Below are positions 46,503-58,040 of a DNA stretch of 64,000 bases, in pieces. How positions within the stretch are numbered: the first letter of the stretch is position 1; the number at the start of each line of letters is the position of its first letter. Under the pieces are notes generated by a model, which saw only the letters and a program-made list of their open reading frames with translations, did not search any database and had not been told where the DNA came from. Both the position numbers and the translations under genes were made by a program. The DNA is from Ursus arctos (taxonomy: Eukaryota; Chordata; Mammalia; Carnivora; Ursidae): the NCBI RefSeq assembly GCF_023065955.2, contig NW_026622985.1, forward strand, positions 3,308,001 through 3,372,000. The letters run 5' to 3'.

Positions 46503-46744
46503 TTGATTTCCCTCCTTTTCTCCGCAAAATTATTTTAATTGTTTAGTATCTTTAATTTTCCATTACTATTTATGTCCATACTCACTGTTAAGCTATTACC
46601 TGATTTTCTATTAACAGAAGTACTAGATCTCCCTCCTTTTCTCCACAAAATTATTTCAATTGTTCAATATCTTTATTTTTTCCATTACTACTTATATCCG
46701 TACTCACTGTTATGCTATTACCCGAGTTTCTATTAACAGAAGTA
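46503..46744. repeat. Two-copy tandem duplication, 121-bp unit
   Basis: Copy one is 46503-46623 and copy two 46624-46744. Both contain 'tccctccttttctcc', 'caaaattattt', 'tactcactgtta' and 'tattaacagaagta' at the same spacing of 121 bases. They differ at about a dozen positions, so roughly 90% identical, with no length difference. Confidence 0.93.
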
Positions 46745-46832
46745 AGAGGAACAACCTCTATGGAATCCTTCTCACTTTATATCATCAGTCACAGAAATAG
46801 AACTGCTTTGAAAACAATGTCATTCTAGATAT

Positions 46833-47325
46833 CTGTATTAGTCAGAGTTCTCCAAAGAAAGAGAACCAATAGGATATATGTAGATATTTATAGATATATA
46901 ACCAACAGCATATCTGAAAATTGATTATAGGAATTTAATATGAAAGCCAGAAAATCCCACTATCTGCTGTCTGCAAGCTGGAGAATAAGGAGAGCTGGTG
47001 GTGTAGTTCAGCCCAAGTTTGAAGGTCTGAGAACCAGGGGAGTCAAGAGCTGAGTGCAGGAGAAGATGGATGTACTAACTCAAGAAGAAAGGAAATTTGC
47101 CCTTCCTTCACATTTTTGTTCTATTTAGGCCCTGAGTAGATTGGATGATGCCCATTTGCACCGATAAGGGGGATCTTCTTTACTCAGTCTACAGATTCAG
47201 AAGCTAATCTCTCTGGAGACATCCTCACGGACACACCCAGAAATCATGTTTTAACAGCTATAAACAACTAAGGAATAAGCATCCTTAGTCCAGTCAACTT
47301 GACACATAGAACCATCACCATATCT
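46833..47325 (-). repeat. MLT2-type LTR (ERVL), antisense
   Basis: The whole LTR can be followed in reverse: 'ctgtattagtcagagttctc', 'gaaccaataggatatatgta', 'cactatctgctgtctgcaag', 'gagaaccaggggagtc', 'ggccctgagtagattggatg', 'ttctttactcagtctacaga', 'ggacacacccagaaatcatg', 'agtccagtcaacttgacaca'. It is a solitary LTR of an ancient ERVL element. Confidence 0.88.
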
Positions 47326-47680
47326 CTTCTTCAGTCTGTGACTAATCCCCCCATTGTTGCCCTGGGATTGTCTCTGCCTGGCCTCTCTGTGCCTCTGTGT
47401 TTGAGTTACATCCTACATTCCTCCGGGTCCTAGTTCATTCTATTTCATTCTTGGCTACTCCTTTCCTTTGACTTAACAATGTAATCCTAGCACTTCACTG
47501 AACCCGACTTCCTGAGAATGCCAATACTTTGGAATTAATCATTCCAATGAACACATTGGATCTTTATTTTGCTGGACCTTCCCACAGAACTGTCACTCTT
47601 GTCTGCTCTTGAGCTCTTGAAATAAATTCTTTCCTGGGGGCCTCCATCAGAGCATTCTCATGTTATCCTGTTCTGGGCAC
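47326..47680. other. Unassigned sequence
   Basis: C- and T-rich plus strand between the MLT2 LTR and a microsatellite. 'ctcttgaaataaattctttc' near 47615 contains an AATAAA-like signal, but no element is identified. Confidence 0.4.
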
Positions 47681-47681
47681 C

Positions 47682-47709
47682 ATATATATATATATATATA
47701 TACACACAC

Positions 47710-47760
<51 letters not shown>

Positions 47761-47808
47761 TGTATTATACACACACACACACATACACACACACATGTGT
47801 ATATGTAT
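47682..47808. repeat. Compound TA/CA microsatellite
   Basis: (TA)n, then (TATG)n, then (CA)n and (CATA)n units over about 125 bases. The frames with IYIYIY or THTHTH runs are its translation. Confidence 0.95.
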
Positions 47809-48034
47809 ATTTTATTTCCTAAACTATTCAGGACATTGCACATGCCTAGGAAATGCTTTTATCAATCTTCTTTAGTATTCTTCAAGTCCCAAATTAGAAG
47901 TCTTCCTGTACTTTCCTACACTGAGTTAGCAGCTCTGGCTAGGGACTTCCATCATAGACTTCACCTTCCATATAAGAGACTTATTACATTATCTTATCAT
48001 GTAAGTTGCTTATTTTTTTCTGTTTGCCTCTAGA
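47809..48034. other. Unassigned sequence
   Basis: AT-rich, no recognised repeat. It may include diverged upstream L2 sequence leading to the next entry. Confidence 0.35.
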
Positions 48035-48152
48035 CTGGAAATGGAACTACAGAAGGTCTGAGTCCCTCTGGTCAACTTCACTAGCTACAGTACTTAGCAC
48101 AGTGCCTGGAACATAATATGGTTGATGAGTACTTGCTGAATAAAAAATGCAT
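48035..48152 (+). repeat. L2 LINE 3' end
   Basis: Ordered match to the L2 terminus: 'agactggaaatggaactaca', 'tctggtcaacttcactagct', 'acagtacttagcacagtgcc', 'tggaacataatatggttgat', 'gagtacttgctgaataaaa'. Good conservation of the 'cacagtgcctgg' core. Confidence 0.82.
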
Positions 48153-48722
48153 CAATATTTTCAGAATTGAGCTGGGATGTGCACCCTAGAGTAGAGGAGG
48201 AGCTAGAATCTTAGAGCTGAAATGACTCAGGAGAACTGTACAACAAAGGAGATGCATACCCTTCCACAGCTAAATATTTATCTTATTTCTAATCATCCCT
48301 AATATACTTTTCATCACATCTGACTTATCCATTATATAAACCTGGTGCTTCTGGATATTATTTTCACATTGATTGAAAAGAACAAAATTTGTAGAAACAA
48401 TATTACAGGGTTTTCCCAAAATTTTCTTTACATGAAAAAGAATGATCTAAATTTTAATGTTTTGCTTTTAGAAGACACATCTTGTAATTGAGGAAGAAAT
48501 CAGATGTGTTTTCTCAGTGAACACACAAACCCCTTGACCACAGATTTACTTCCTATTCACCAATAAATTTTTAAGGCAATTGTAAGCTATGGTCCAGTTG
48601 CTTTAGTCAGTAACATAAAATGAAAGATAAGATGTTTACCTAAGCTAGATGTAAAATACAATATGTGGATAGAAATGACCTGTAATATTTCACAGATGGC
48701 TGTGTACATTACATCTAAATGG
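48153..48722. other. Unassigned AT-rich sequence
   Basis: About 570 bases with no recognised repeat, leading to the 45-bp tandem duplication. Confidence 0.4.
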
Positions 48723-48812
48723 GGATGCACATTCCCTCTGGCTTTGCTGTTTGTCTGGGGGATGCCAGGATGCACATTCCCTCTGGCTTTGCTGTTTGTC
48801 TGGGGGATGTTG
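48723..48812. repeat. Two-copy tandem duplication, 45-bp unit
   Basis: The unit starts ggatgcacattccctctggc and ends in ctgggggatg plus three bases. Copy one is 48723-48767 and copy two 48768-48812. They are identical over the first 42 bases and differ only in the last three (cca versus ttg). The unit is a multiple of three, so the surrounding frames on both strands show a repeated 15-residue peptide, but no gene is supported. Confidence 0.95.
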
Positions 48813-49464
48813 GGAGCCAAAGGGGCAGATGCTGCATTTGTCACCTTCACATCTGTTTGCTTTGTCTCCATGACTCACTGCATCAGCTCACTGAGGAAAA
48901 CACAGAGGGGAAAGCTTCCCAGTGTATGAGGAAATACTAGTGACACTCCCACTAGCCTTCATTCTTACAGCTGACATTTCCTAAAGAAGAGAACCCATCA
49001 AGAAGATAACAGCTGTGTTATCAATAGTGTTATACAAACCTATGAATTGGCAGGTTATGCTGACATTAAAAAAAAATCTCAATCCGACACTGCCTGGAAG
49101 GATTAAATACATGACCTCTTACCCTGCTGTGCACAATTTTAAATAATGTTCGTACGAAACACATCTAAATGCATTTGTATCTTTACCAACCAATCTTACC
49201 CTCTGGAAATGTTTACAAATTGCTTTGGTAATGAGCTGATTTTTCATAGTTGGTCTTTGCAAGCATGTTTTCCATACATAGCAATCAATATGTAGAAATT
49301 AAATTATGTTAGAAGTGAAGCTCTTATCCTACTTGGCCATGCCCCAATAAGTATATTACATAATGTAGAAAATGCATTAAATCATAGCTCTCATTCAAAT
49401 GCTTATTGACTTGTATGGCACCTTATACAAGTTTCTTTTGAATGTGTATCAGTGGTATTGTTTT
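48813..49464. other. Unassigned sequence
   Basis: No repeat or gene recognised. Frames passing through the tandem duplication end near 48929-48940. Confidence 0.4.
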
Positions 49465-49595
49465 ACCCCATGAGGAATGTTAAGTTCCATCAGACACATG
49501 TCTATTTTGCTTAATTCGCTTGCAGTGTGTTGTGTTACCTAGTACGATGTATGTGCTGAATGACAGTAGTTGGGTGAATAGATACATGTAAGAAC
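49465..49595 (+). repeat. L2 LINE 3' end, diverged
   Basis: 'ggaatgttaagttccatcag', 'gtctattttgcttaattcgc', 'gttacctagtacgatgtatg', 'tgctgaatgacagtagttgg', 'gtgaatagatac' follow the L2 end in order with many substitutions. Confidence 0.5.
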
Positions 49596-50222
49596 AATTG
49601 CATCTCAAAAGAATATTTCCAGTTTATTTCACCTGATGTGCCCACAAGCAGGAAAATAGAAGTAATCTCTAAATATACGTGTTTTTTGATTCACAAAGAC
49701 ATGGAATATGGGGATCTTGTTTCCAGACCTGAATATGTCTAAATGTTGCCTCATAAGTTAGTAATGATTGTAAAGATCACATGAAAACATGTCCTCAAAG
49801 TTCAAAAAAAAAAAAAAAGATGAGGTTATTAACAATAAACTGGAACGGACATAAGTTTTTAACACACATACATAGTATGAACATAGAGGATTTGAATAAA
49901 CCGGAGCTTTTACATTATCTAAAAATGAAAAAGAGAAACAGAAACTTTCATAGGACAACATTTTTTGCCTTCATGGTAAAGATATGTTTCTCAGTTGTGC
50001 CAGAGACACAGGGAGAGGCCGGCACTAGGGAATCCATGTGGCTCTGACGTGTGGGAAGATGCTACCTGCGGTGGGTGGACCTGCGGTTACTGAAGTTGGC
50101 ATTTGTAGATTGATTGATTGGTGGTTGATTGATTAATTTTTATTTTACTTTCTGCCTAAAGGAACCAAACTCCTTCAGAAGACTCTGAAGTCTCCCTCTC
50201 TGTAAATAAAATGGACTAATTT
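49596..50222. other. Unassigned sequence with A-run and (ATTG)n
   Basis: Contains A15 at 49805-49819 and a short ATTG repeat at 50110-50137. An 88-codon plus-strand frame (49781-50047) begins in the A-run and has no motif. Confidence 0.45.
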
Positions 50223-50235
50223 AAGATTTCATCTT

Positions 50236-50429
50236 TGAGCACCTGGGTGGCTTCGTCAGTTAAGCATCTGACTTGATTTCAGTTCAGGTCATGATCTCAG
50301 GGTCACAAGATCAAGTCCCATGTGAAGTCCTGTGTTGGGCTCCATGCTCAGTGGGGAGTCTGCTTGGGATTCTCTCTCTCCCTCTCCCTCTGCTACCCCC
50401 CTCAAATAAATAAATAAATCTTAAAAAAA
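50236..50429 (+). repeat. SINEC (tRNA-Lys SINE), 13-bp TSD
   Basis: 'gagcacctgggtggcttcgt' head, 'tcatgatctcagggtcacaa', 'gctcagtggggagtctgctt', (TC)-rich body, AAATAAATAAAT and A tail. aagatttcatctt at 50223-50235 and 50430-50442 is a perfect target-site duplication. Confidence 0.95.
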
Positions 50430-50474
50430 AAGATTTCATCTTAAATGTCACTTTTCCCCAAACTATTTGTATTT

Positions 50475-51012
50475 TCTTTTTTGTTGTTTTTTATTTATTA
50501 TGTTCAGTTAACCAACATATAGTACCATCATTAATTTTTGATGTAGTGTTCAATGATTCATTAGTTGCATATAACACCCAGTGCACATCATAACACGTGC
50601 CCTCCTTAATACCCATCACCCTGTTACCCCCTCCCCCAATCTCCCTCTCCTCTGAAATCCTCAGTTTGTTTCCCGGGTCCATAGTCTTTCATGGTTCTTC
50701 TCCCTCTCTGATTTCTCCCCCTTCAGATTTCCCTCCCTTTCCCTATGGTCCTCCATGCTATTCCTTATGTTCCACATATGAGTGAAGCCATATGCTAATT
50801 GTCTTTCTCTGCTTGACTTACTTCACTTAGCATAATGCCTTCAAGTTCCATCCATGTTGATGCAAATGTTGGGTAATCATCCTTTCTGATGGCTGAGTAA
50901 TACTCCATTGTGCATATGGACCACATCTTCTTTACCTATTCATCTGTTGAAGTGCATCTTGGCTCCTTCCGCAGTTTGGCAATCGTGGACATTGCTGCTA
51001 CAAACTTGGGGA
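50475..51012 (-). mobile_element. L1 LINE 3' end, antisense
   Basis: Reverse carnivore-type L1 3' end: 'gttcagttaaccaacatata', 'ttttgatgtagtgttcaatg', 'cagtgcacatcataacacg', the 'gtttcccgggtccatagtc' block, then ORF2 C-terminus ('gctgagtaatactccattgt', 'gcatcttggctcc'). Truncated at about 51012. Its 3' UTR is of the same type as the L1 at 2722-3938. Confidence 0.94.
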
Positions 51013-51070
51013 GCATATTTTCACCCAACATTTGGTCTGTCTGTTCTACAAATTCTCTGAACTGTTTTTT

Positions 51071-51253
51071 TTTTTAATAAATATTTTATTTATTTATTTG
51101 AGAGAGAGTGAGAGCATACATAGAGGGAGAGGGAGAAAGAGAAGCAGACTCCCTGCCGAGCAGGGAGCCCGACACAGGGCTTGATTCCAGGACCCTGAGA
51201 TCATGACCTGAGCCAAAGGCAGACAGTCAACTGACTGAGCCACCCAGGTGCCC
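51071..51253 (-). repeat. SINEC, antisense, perfect 16-bp TSD
   Basis: 'taataaatattttatttatt', (GA)n, 'gccgagcagggagcccgaca', 'gcttgattccaggaccctga', 'gatcatgacctgagccaaag' and 'gccacccaggtgcccc'. ctctgaactgtttttt at 51055-51070 and 51254-51269 is identical over 16 bases. Confidence 0.96.
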
Positions 51254-51269
51254 CTCTGAACTGTTTTTT

Positions 51270-52065
51270 ATGCCCTGGTCTTGCTTCCTCAATCATTTTG
51301 CTGATTCGTTATACTAACAACAGACTATATTTTATGTAGTCGTTTCAGGTTGTTTAACGAGGTGCCAGTTCTTAGGCATACGATTCAAAGCCCCTGCATC
51401 CCTTTAATTAGTTCCCACAGAAGGCCTGTCTTTCACCATGTACCCCCAGCATGCTTTGTGTCCCACCCACACATCACATGCCATCTCCCCTCTGGGTGAT
51501 TCCAGGTACACCTGCCCCTTTGGAATGGAAGGCCTCCCAAATGACTCCTACTTACGTAGCTCTCTGTCTATGCATACCCTCTGTCTAAGAGTATCTGTTT
51601 GGTTCCACATCATAAAATAGTTATATTCTACACACCCATTATTCTAAGTAATTTTGGAAATAATTAACAACGGCTCTGATAGAAGTCTAATTATCGTAAG
51701 ATTTAGAAAATGGTGAATCTATAGGCCATTTTCCAAGGATCCATGAGGAAGTATCTAGTTAAAGTAGTTTCTAATTGGAAGCAAATATAGCTGAAAGGCT
51801 CACTGTAGGATACCTGGAATGGGGGCAGGGGATCTTAAGCACATCTTCATTATGGGATCATTTGCATTATTCCATAATTAGCCCTGTGCTTTTACCTTAA
51901 TGAAAACAGGTGATGTGAATAATGGTGTTAATGATCCCTTTCCCCAAAACAGATTTAAATCTAGTCCCATAAATCTAGTCCCACAAGAACTGAGTGATAA
52001 AATCAGAAAAATATCAAAACAGAAGTATAAAAGATAACAAAAGTCATAAAATCATGACTCTAATA
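51270..52065. other. Unassigned sequence
   Basis: No repeat recognised. A small direct repeat 'atctagtccca' occurs at 51959 and 51973. Short frames only. Confidence 0.4.
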
Positions 52066-52066
52066 C

Positions 52067-52128
<62 letters not shown>

Positions 52129-52130
52129 TG
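52066..52130. repeat. (TA)n microsatellite
   Basis: About 25 uninterrupted TA units followed by five CA units. Self-complementary DNA of this kind can extrude cruciforms and is usually length-variable. Confidence 0.95.
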
Positions 52131-53444
52131 CATAATATATGACATATAAGGATTTTAATTCTATATTGAGGAAACCAGGCAAGTTTACCAGCAGAGTCAA
52201 AGGATAAGTCAGAGAAATACATGTACCTCTATGCAGATGTATGCTTATATATCCACATATAGATATGAATAGATATAGATACAGAGACACAGGCCGATTC
52301 ACTGAAAATCACATCACCCACACAGAGGAGCCACACAGAGTCCCCACTGCCAGCCTCTCCCTCGGGACAGTTTTACGTCTCTTGAATAACTGAGAAACGT
52401 ATCTTTACTGTGGAGGTAAACAATGCTGTATTCTGAAAGCATCCCTCCTTCTCTCTCTTTTTGTTTCATATCTCTATACGTCTATACTACATCATCTATA
52501 TCTATATACAGAGAGAAGAGGATATGTATTTTTCTGTAGACTCAAAACTGACTTTTTTGGGATATAGGAGAAGGTTGAGGGATACTCCTGGATGGGAGGG
52601 TGAATAGAATCTCCAAAGAACAGATTAATTTATAAGTCCATAGCAAGAATTATATTGCATTGCCTTCGGTTATTTACACAAAATTATAAAATAGCTCAAA
52701 GGTGATGAAAGGCAACCTGAAAACGTATGCCCTAAGCAATGAATAATATCCCATTGGAGACATCTAGTGATCTTTTTGGCTTATAACAAACTTCCTTATA
52801 GAAATAAGAAAGTTACAATTTAATAAACACATTTCAGAGATCAAAGAATTTTCCAGCTCCAACTGAACTACATTAAAAGATGTTCCTGCTAATTGCTTAA
52901 CAACTCACTGATTGTATTGTAACTAGCTTCAGCTTCCCCAAATTTGAACAAAGGCTGTTCAGGAAAGAGTGCTAGAAAATTGTGTTCCCTCCTTATAGAA
53001 GTCACAGCAAATTGGGCATGACAATATTTTAAATACAACTGAGTAAATATGTGTCAGTAAATGCATGGAGTTACCATGCCTCAGAAAGAAGATGGAAACA
53101 TAAACATATTGTTTACCTTATTTTTGTTTTAAGAAGTGGGAACACATGCTCATCGTCCTCAATGAAAAACCTCCAAGGCTTACCTGCTCTTGTCACTCAT
53201 AAAGCTTGGAACTGTGATTTGCAGCCCTGAAGGGAACGTTCCCTGGAGAGGCTTTCCACTCCCTGGGGGGCCTACCTCACGATGAAAGTCTCTACAAGAG
53301 TTCACCAGCAAGAATGTTGCAACAGCACTCTCCTCCTGTTAGATTATTTGTAGTGGAATGAGCAAAGATTGACAATTACGGTGCAACATAACATTTCATT
53401 AAAACCAGAAATAGACAAAAAACAAAAAAATCCATTATCATTGT
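52131..53444. other. Unassigned sequence
   Basis: About 1.3 kb without recognisable repeats apart from imperfect TATC/CTATA-rich patches at 52245-52285 and 52470-52512. No frame with a motif. Confidence 0.4.
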
Positions 53445-54175
53445 TGATATTCCTGACAACACTTTTAAGATATTAAAGCAATGCAAGCAACAAGGGTAAG
53501 AAATTTGTCCAACCTCATTAATGAGCCAAATATTTAAATTGAAATGTGATGCCATTGTTTGTCTATCAAGTTAGCAGTTTCTTGTTTGTTTATATGTATG
53601 TATTTTAGATCATTTAAATGAAAATATATAGTATTTCTTTGAGTAATTTTTCAGATACAGTTAGGGAATTATAAAGAATTCTGGTCCACTCCTATGAATT
53701 CTTTTCCTCTTTTTGTCTCTTCATTTCGGTTAAAGGAATATCTAAGAAGGCTACAATCAGTGCTATAAAATATTAATACATGAGGATATCCACTGCGAAA
53801 TCATGCATAGCAGTTATAAAATAGAAACACTAGCATGTCCAAATATATTTCACTGGATGAAAAAGCCAATAAAAAGTCACATGTTAAAAAGAATACGAAG
53901 GCGGTGCCTGGGTGGCTTGATTAAGAGTCTGCCTTCGGCTCAGGTCATGATCCCAGGAACCTGGGATCAAGTCTTGCATTGAGCTCCTTGCTCAGCAAGG
54001 AGCCTGCTTCACCATCTGCCTGCCGCTCCCCCTGCTTGTTCTCTCTCCCTCTCTCTCTCTGATGAATGAATAAAATCTTTAAAAAAAAAAAAAAGAATAT
54101 TAAAACTATGGAAATGTTCATAAGATAGTGTTAAGAAGAAAAAAAAAATCAGCTTCACTCTAGGATTCCAAAAAT
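53445..54175 (+). mobile_element. Ancient L1M (ORF2 end and 3' UTR), sense
   Basis: In order: 'tccaacctcattaatgagcc' (53508), 'gtctatcaagttagcagttt' (53561), 'ggaatatctaagaaggctac' (53736), 'catgcatagcagttataaaa' (53803), 'tagcatgtccaaatatattt' (53832), 'gatagtgttaagaagaaaaa' (54124). These follow the plus-strand L1M 3' third. A SINE splits it. Coding capacity is lost. Confidence 0.7.
53903..54097 (+). repeat. SINEC inside L1M
   Basis: 'ggtgcctgggtggcttgatt' head with part of the A-box region lost, 'cggctcaggtcatgatccca', 'gctccttgctcagcaaggag', (TC) body, then A tail. aaagaata occurs on both sides (53888 and 54093) as target-site duplication. The surrounding L1M resumes after it. Confidence 0.93.
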
Positions 54176-54859
54176 GCGTTATTGAAGAGAAGTTGAGGAC
54201 TATCATCCCTGAATCCCAGTCCTCACATGGACTAAAGATCGGACCGTCCAGGAGAGCTGAGCTGCACGGTTTCCGAGGTCTCCAGTGGTTTGTAGGCCAG
54301 GTCTGGGAGGACACCTGCTTCCCATATGCTGACCAAGGAGGTTGCTGATGTCTTCTGGACCTGCTGCCCTGCAGAGCTTCCTGTGGTTATACAAATCTCC
54401 AAGTCCCTTTTATTACAGCCTTTGTTTTCTGGTAAACATAGAGTGGCTTCTATGTTGAAACTCTGATGATATCAGGATAACAAAGATAATCTTAATTAAA
54501 TGTGGGCATTCAAGAAAAATTCACCTTCCACATTTATTATAAATAACTCTGATGAGTTTCAGGGCATGATTAGAATTTTATGGGAATCGTTCTTCAGCAT
54601 TTTCCGAATTGAATCCAGAATTTCTTTTCATTCAAACATTCTGCCCATTTTAGTTCCAACAACCTCTGAATTGTTTAAAGATAGTCTGTTTCGGGTGATT
54701 TTGCACATTAAAATAAATTCTTTATCCTTTATATTTTATCCCCCGGATTTTCCTCAGGATAGAGAAATATGTGAAGGACGGAGGCACAATTTCCCCTTAT
54801 GACAGCAGGAAAGAGATACCTGCTAGGCTTTCTATGGGCATTGATTAACAATCTTGGTG
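54176..54859. other. Unassigned sequence
   Basis: About 680 bases between L1M pieces. The 100-codon plus frame at 54500-54802 and overlapping minus frames at 54203-54394 have no motif. Confidence 0.4.
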
Positions 54860-55221
54860 AATGGCTGTGTTGATCATGTGGGGAAAATCCACTTTCTTCC
54901 ATTGTTGGGGATGGCTTATTGAAAACTTCTTGCTGGTGATTTGGTCATATCTTTATATTATAAAGACACGTGTCCTTTACCTTACCAATTCTACTACTTC
55001 CAGAAATTTAGCCTACACTTATACAGTATGGGCAAAATATCATACGAACACAAATATCCCATCCATCATTTTTTTTAAAGAGATGTATAAGAAACAAACT
55101 ACAAGTAGTTAAAAGAAAACAAAAAAGTAGCTATGGGAGATACACAAGTAACATACAATTCTGATTGCCTCTAGGCAGGGGTATTAGGAGGTGGGGTGCA
55201 GAATCAGGAGGGAGAATTTTA
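54860..55221 (+). mobile_element. Ancient L1M 3' part, sense, split by full-length L1
   Basis: 'ccattgttggggatggctta', 'ttggtcatatctttatatta', 'caattctactacttccagaa', 'gggagatacacaagtaacat' and 'gattgcctctaggcaggggt' follow the plus-strand L1M ORF2 end and 3' UTR. It stops exactly at the left target-site repeat of the next L1. T- and A-rich DNA at 62220-62330 may be its continuation. Confidence 0.65.
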
Positions 55222-57849
55222 TTTTTATTATTATTTTTTTAATTCCAGTATAGTTAACACACAGTGTTATATTAGTTTCGGGTGTATAATGTAGTGACTC
55301 AACAATTCTGTACATTACTCAGTGCTCATCAAGGTAAGTGCACTCCTTAATCCCCATCACCTAGTTCACCCATCCTCCCCAACCCACTTCCCCTTGTTAA
55401 CCCTAAATTTGTTCTCTATCATTAAGAGTCTGTGCCTTGGTTTGTCTTTACTTCTATATTTTTCCTTCACTCATTTGTTTTGCCCTTCTTAAATTTCACA
55501 TACGAGTGAAATCATATGGTATCTCATTGTCTGACTTATTCTTTTTCCTTTGGCTTATTTTGCTTAGCATTATACTCTCTAACTTAATCCATGCCATTGC
55601 AAATGGCAAGATTTCATTCCTTTCTATGGATGGATAATATTTCATTGTGTACATATATATATATACCACATCTTCTTTAACCATTCCTCAGTCGGATGGA
55701 CACTTGGGCTGCTTCCACAGTTTGTTGTAAATAATACTGCTATAAATATAGAGGTGCACACATCCCTGTGTATTAGAGTTTTTGTATTTCTTGCATAAAT
55801 ACCCAGTGGTACCCGGTAATTATTGGGTCATAGTGTAGTTCTATTTTTAACTTTTCTAGGAACCTCCATACTGTTTTCCAGAGTGGCTGCACCAGTTTGC
55901 ATTCCCACCCACAGTACATGAGTGTTCCTTTTTCTCCACATCCTCACCAACACCTGTTGTTTCTTGTTTCTGATTTTAGCCCTTTCGATATGTGTGAGGT
56001 GGTATCTCACTCTAGTTTTAATTTGCATTTCCCTCATGATGAGTAATGTTGAGCATCTTTTCACATGTCTGTTGACCACCTGGATGTCTTCTTTGGAAAA
56101 TGTCTGTTCAGGTCTTCTGCCCATTTTTTAAATTGGACTATTTGTTTTTTGGGTGTTAAGTTCTCTGAGTTCTTTATATATATTGGCTACTAACCCTTTA
56201 TTGGGTATGTCATTTGCAAATATCTTCTCCCATTCGGTAGGTTGTCTTTTAGTTTTGTTAATTGTTTCCTTTGTTGTGAAGAAGATTTTATTTTGATGAA
56301 GTCCCAATATTCTATTTTACTTTTGTTTCCCTTGCCTCAGAAGATATACCTAGAAAAATGTTGCTACAGTTAAGGTCAAATAAATTAATTCCTATGATCT
56401 CTTCTAGAATATTTATGGTTTCAGGTATCACATTTAGGTCTTTAATTCATTATGAGTTTATTTTTGTGTATGGTATAAGAAAGTGGTCCAGTCTGATTCT
56501 TTTGCATGGAGCTGTCCAGTTTTCCCAACACCGTTTGTTGACGTGACTGTTTTTTCCATTGTATATACTTTCTTGCTTTGTCAAAGACTAATTGACCATA
56601 TAATTATGGAGCTATTTCTGGGTTTTCTATCCTGTTCTATTGATCTGTGTGTCTATTTTTGTGCCAGTACCATACTATTTTGATTACTACAGCTTTGTAG
56701 TATCACTTGAAGTCTGGGACTGTGATACCACCAGTTTTATTTTTCTTTTTCAGGATTGCTTTGGCTATTCAGTGGCCTTTTGAGTTTCCATGAAAATTTT
56801 AGGACTGATTGTTCTAGTTCTGTGAAAAATGCTGTTGGTATTTTGACAGTGATTGCATTAAATGTATAAATTGCTTTGAGGATTATAGGCATTTTAACAG
56901 TATTTGTTCTTCCAAACCATGAGCATAAAATGTCTTTCCACTTTCATGTGTTATCTTCAATTTCTTTCATCATTCCTTTATAGTTTTCAGAGTGAAGGTT
57001 TTTTTTACCTCTTTGGTTCTGTTTTATTCTTAGGTATTTTATTATTTTTGATGTAATTATACATGGGATTGTTTTATTAGTTTCTCTTTGTGCTGTTTCA
57101 TTATTGGTGTATAAAAATGCAACAGATTTATGTACACTGATTTTGTATCCTACAAGTTTACTATATTCATTTATCAGTTCTAGTAGTTTTTTGGTGGGGT
57201 CTTTTGGGTTTTTTATACATATTATCATGTCATCTGCAAGTAGTGACAGTTTTACTTCTTCTTTACTAGGTTGGATGTGTTTTATTTCTTTTTGTTGTCT
57301 GATTGCTGTGGCTAACACTTCCAGTACTATGTTTAATAAAAGTAATGAGAAGGGACATCCTTGTCTTGGTCCTGACCTTAAGAGGAAAGATATCAATTTT
57401 TCCCTATGAGTATGATGTTATCTATAGGTTTTCTCATATATTGCCTTTATTATGTTAAAGTACGTTCGTTCTAACCCTACCTTGTTAAGTTTTTTTTTTT
57501 AATCGTGATTGGATGTTGTACTTTGTCAAATGCTTTTTCCTGCATCTATTGAAATGCGTATGTTTTTTATCCTTTCTTTTATTGATGTGATGTATCACAT
57601 TGATTTATGAATATTGAGCCACCCTTGCATCCCAGTGATGAATGATTGGTGATCATGGTGAATGATTTTTTTTTTAATGTATTGTTGAATTCTGTTTGCT
57701 AGTATTTTGTTGAGGACTCTTGCATTTGTGTTCATCAGAGATATTGGCCTGTAATTATCTTTCTTTTGTGGTGTCGATATCTGGTTTTGGTATTAGGGTG
57801 ATAGCAGCTTCATAGAGTGAATTTGGAAGTTTTCTTTCTTATATATTTT

Positions 57850-58040
57850 TTTTTTTTAAAGATTTTATTTATTTATGTGACAGAGAGACAGCCAGCGAGA
57901 GAGGGAACACAGCAGGGGGAGTGGGAGAGGAAGTAGCAGGCTCCCAGGAGGAGCCCGATGTGGGACTCGATCCCGGCACGCCGGGATCACGCCCTGAGCC
58001 GAAGGCAGACGCTTTAACGACTGCGCCACCCAGGCGCCCC
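57850..58040 (-). repeat. Young SINEC nested in the L1
   Basis: 'aaagattttatttatttatg', 'gacagccagcgagagaggga', 'gggagtgggagaggaagtag', 'cacgccgggatcacgccctg' and 'gcgccacccaggcgcccc' give the young subfamily in reverse. tctttcttatat at 57833-57844 and 58041-58052 is the target-site duplication. It sits within ORF2, so it postdates the L1. Confidence 0.96.

Noticed and set aside
48587..48940. Frames with a repeated 15-residue segment on both strands, suggesting a repeat protein
   Set aside because: The repetition comes from the 45-bp DNA tandem duplication and appears in several frames at once.
56944..57396. 150-codon reverse-transcriptase-like frame, considered as a domesticated RT or retron
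   Set aside because: It lies in order within a full L1 with ORF1, endonuclease and 3' UTR, so it is ordinary L1 ORF2 debris.
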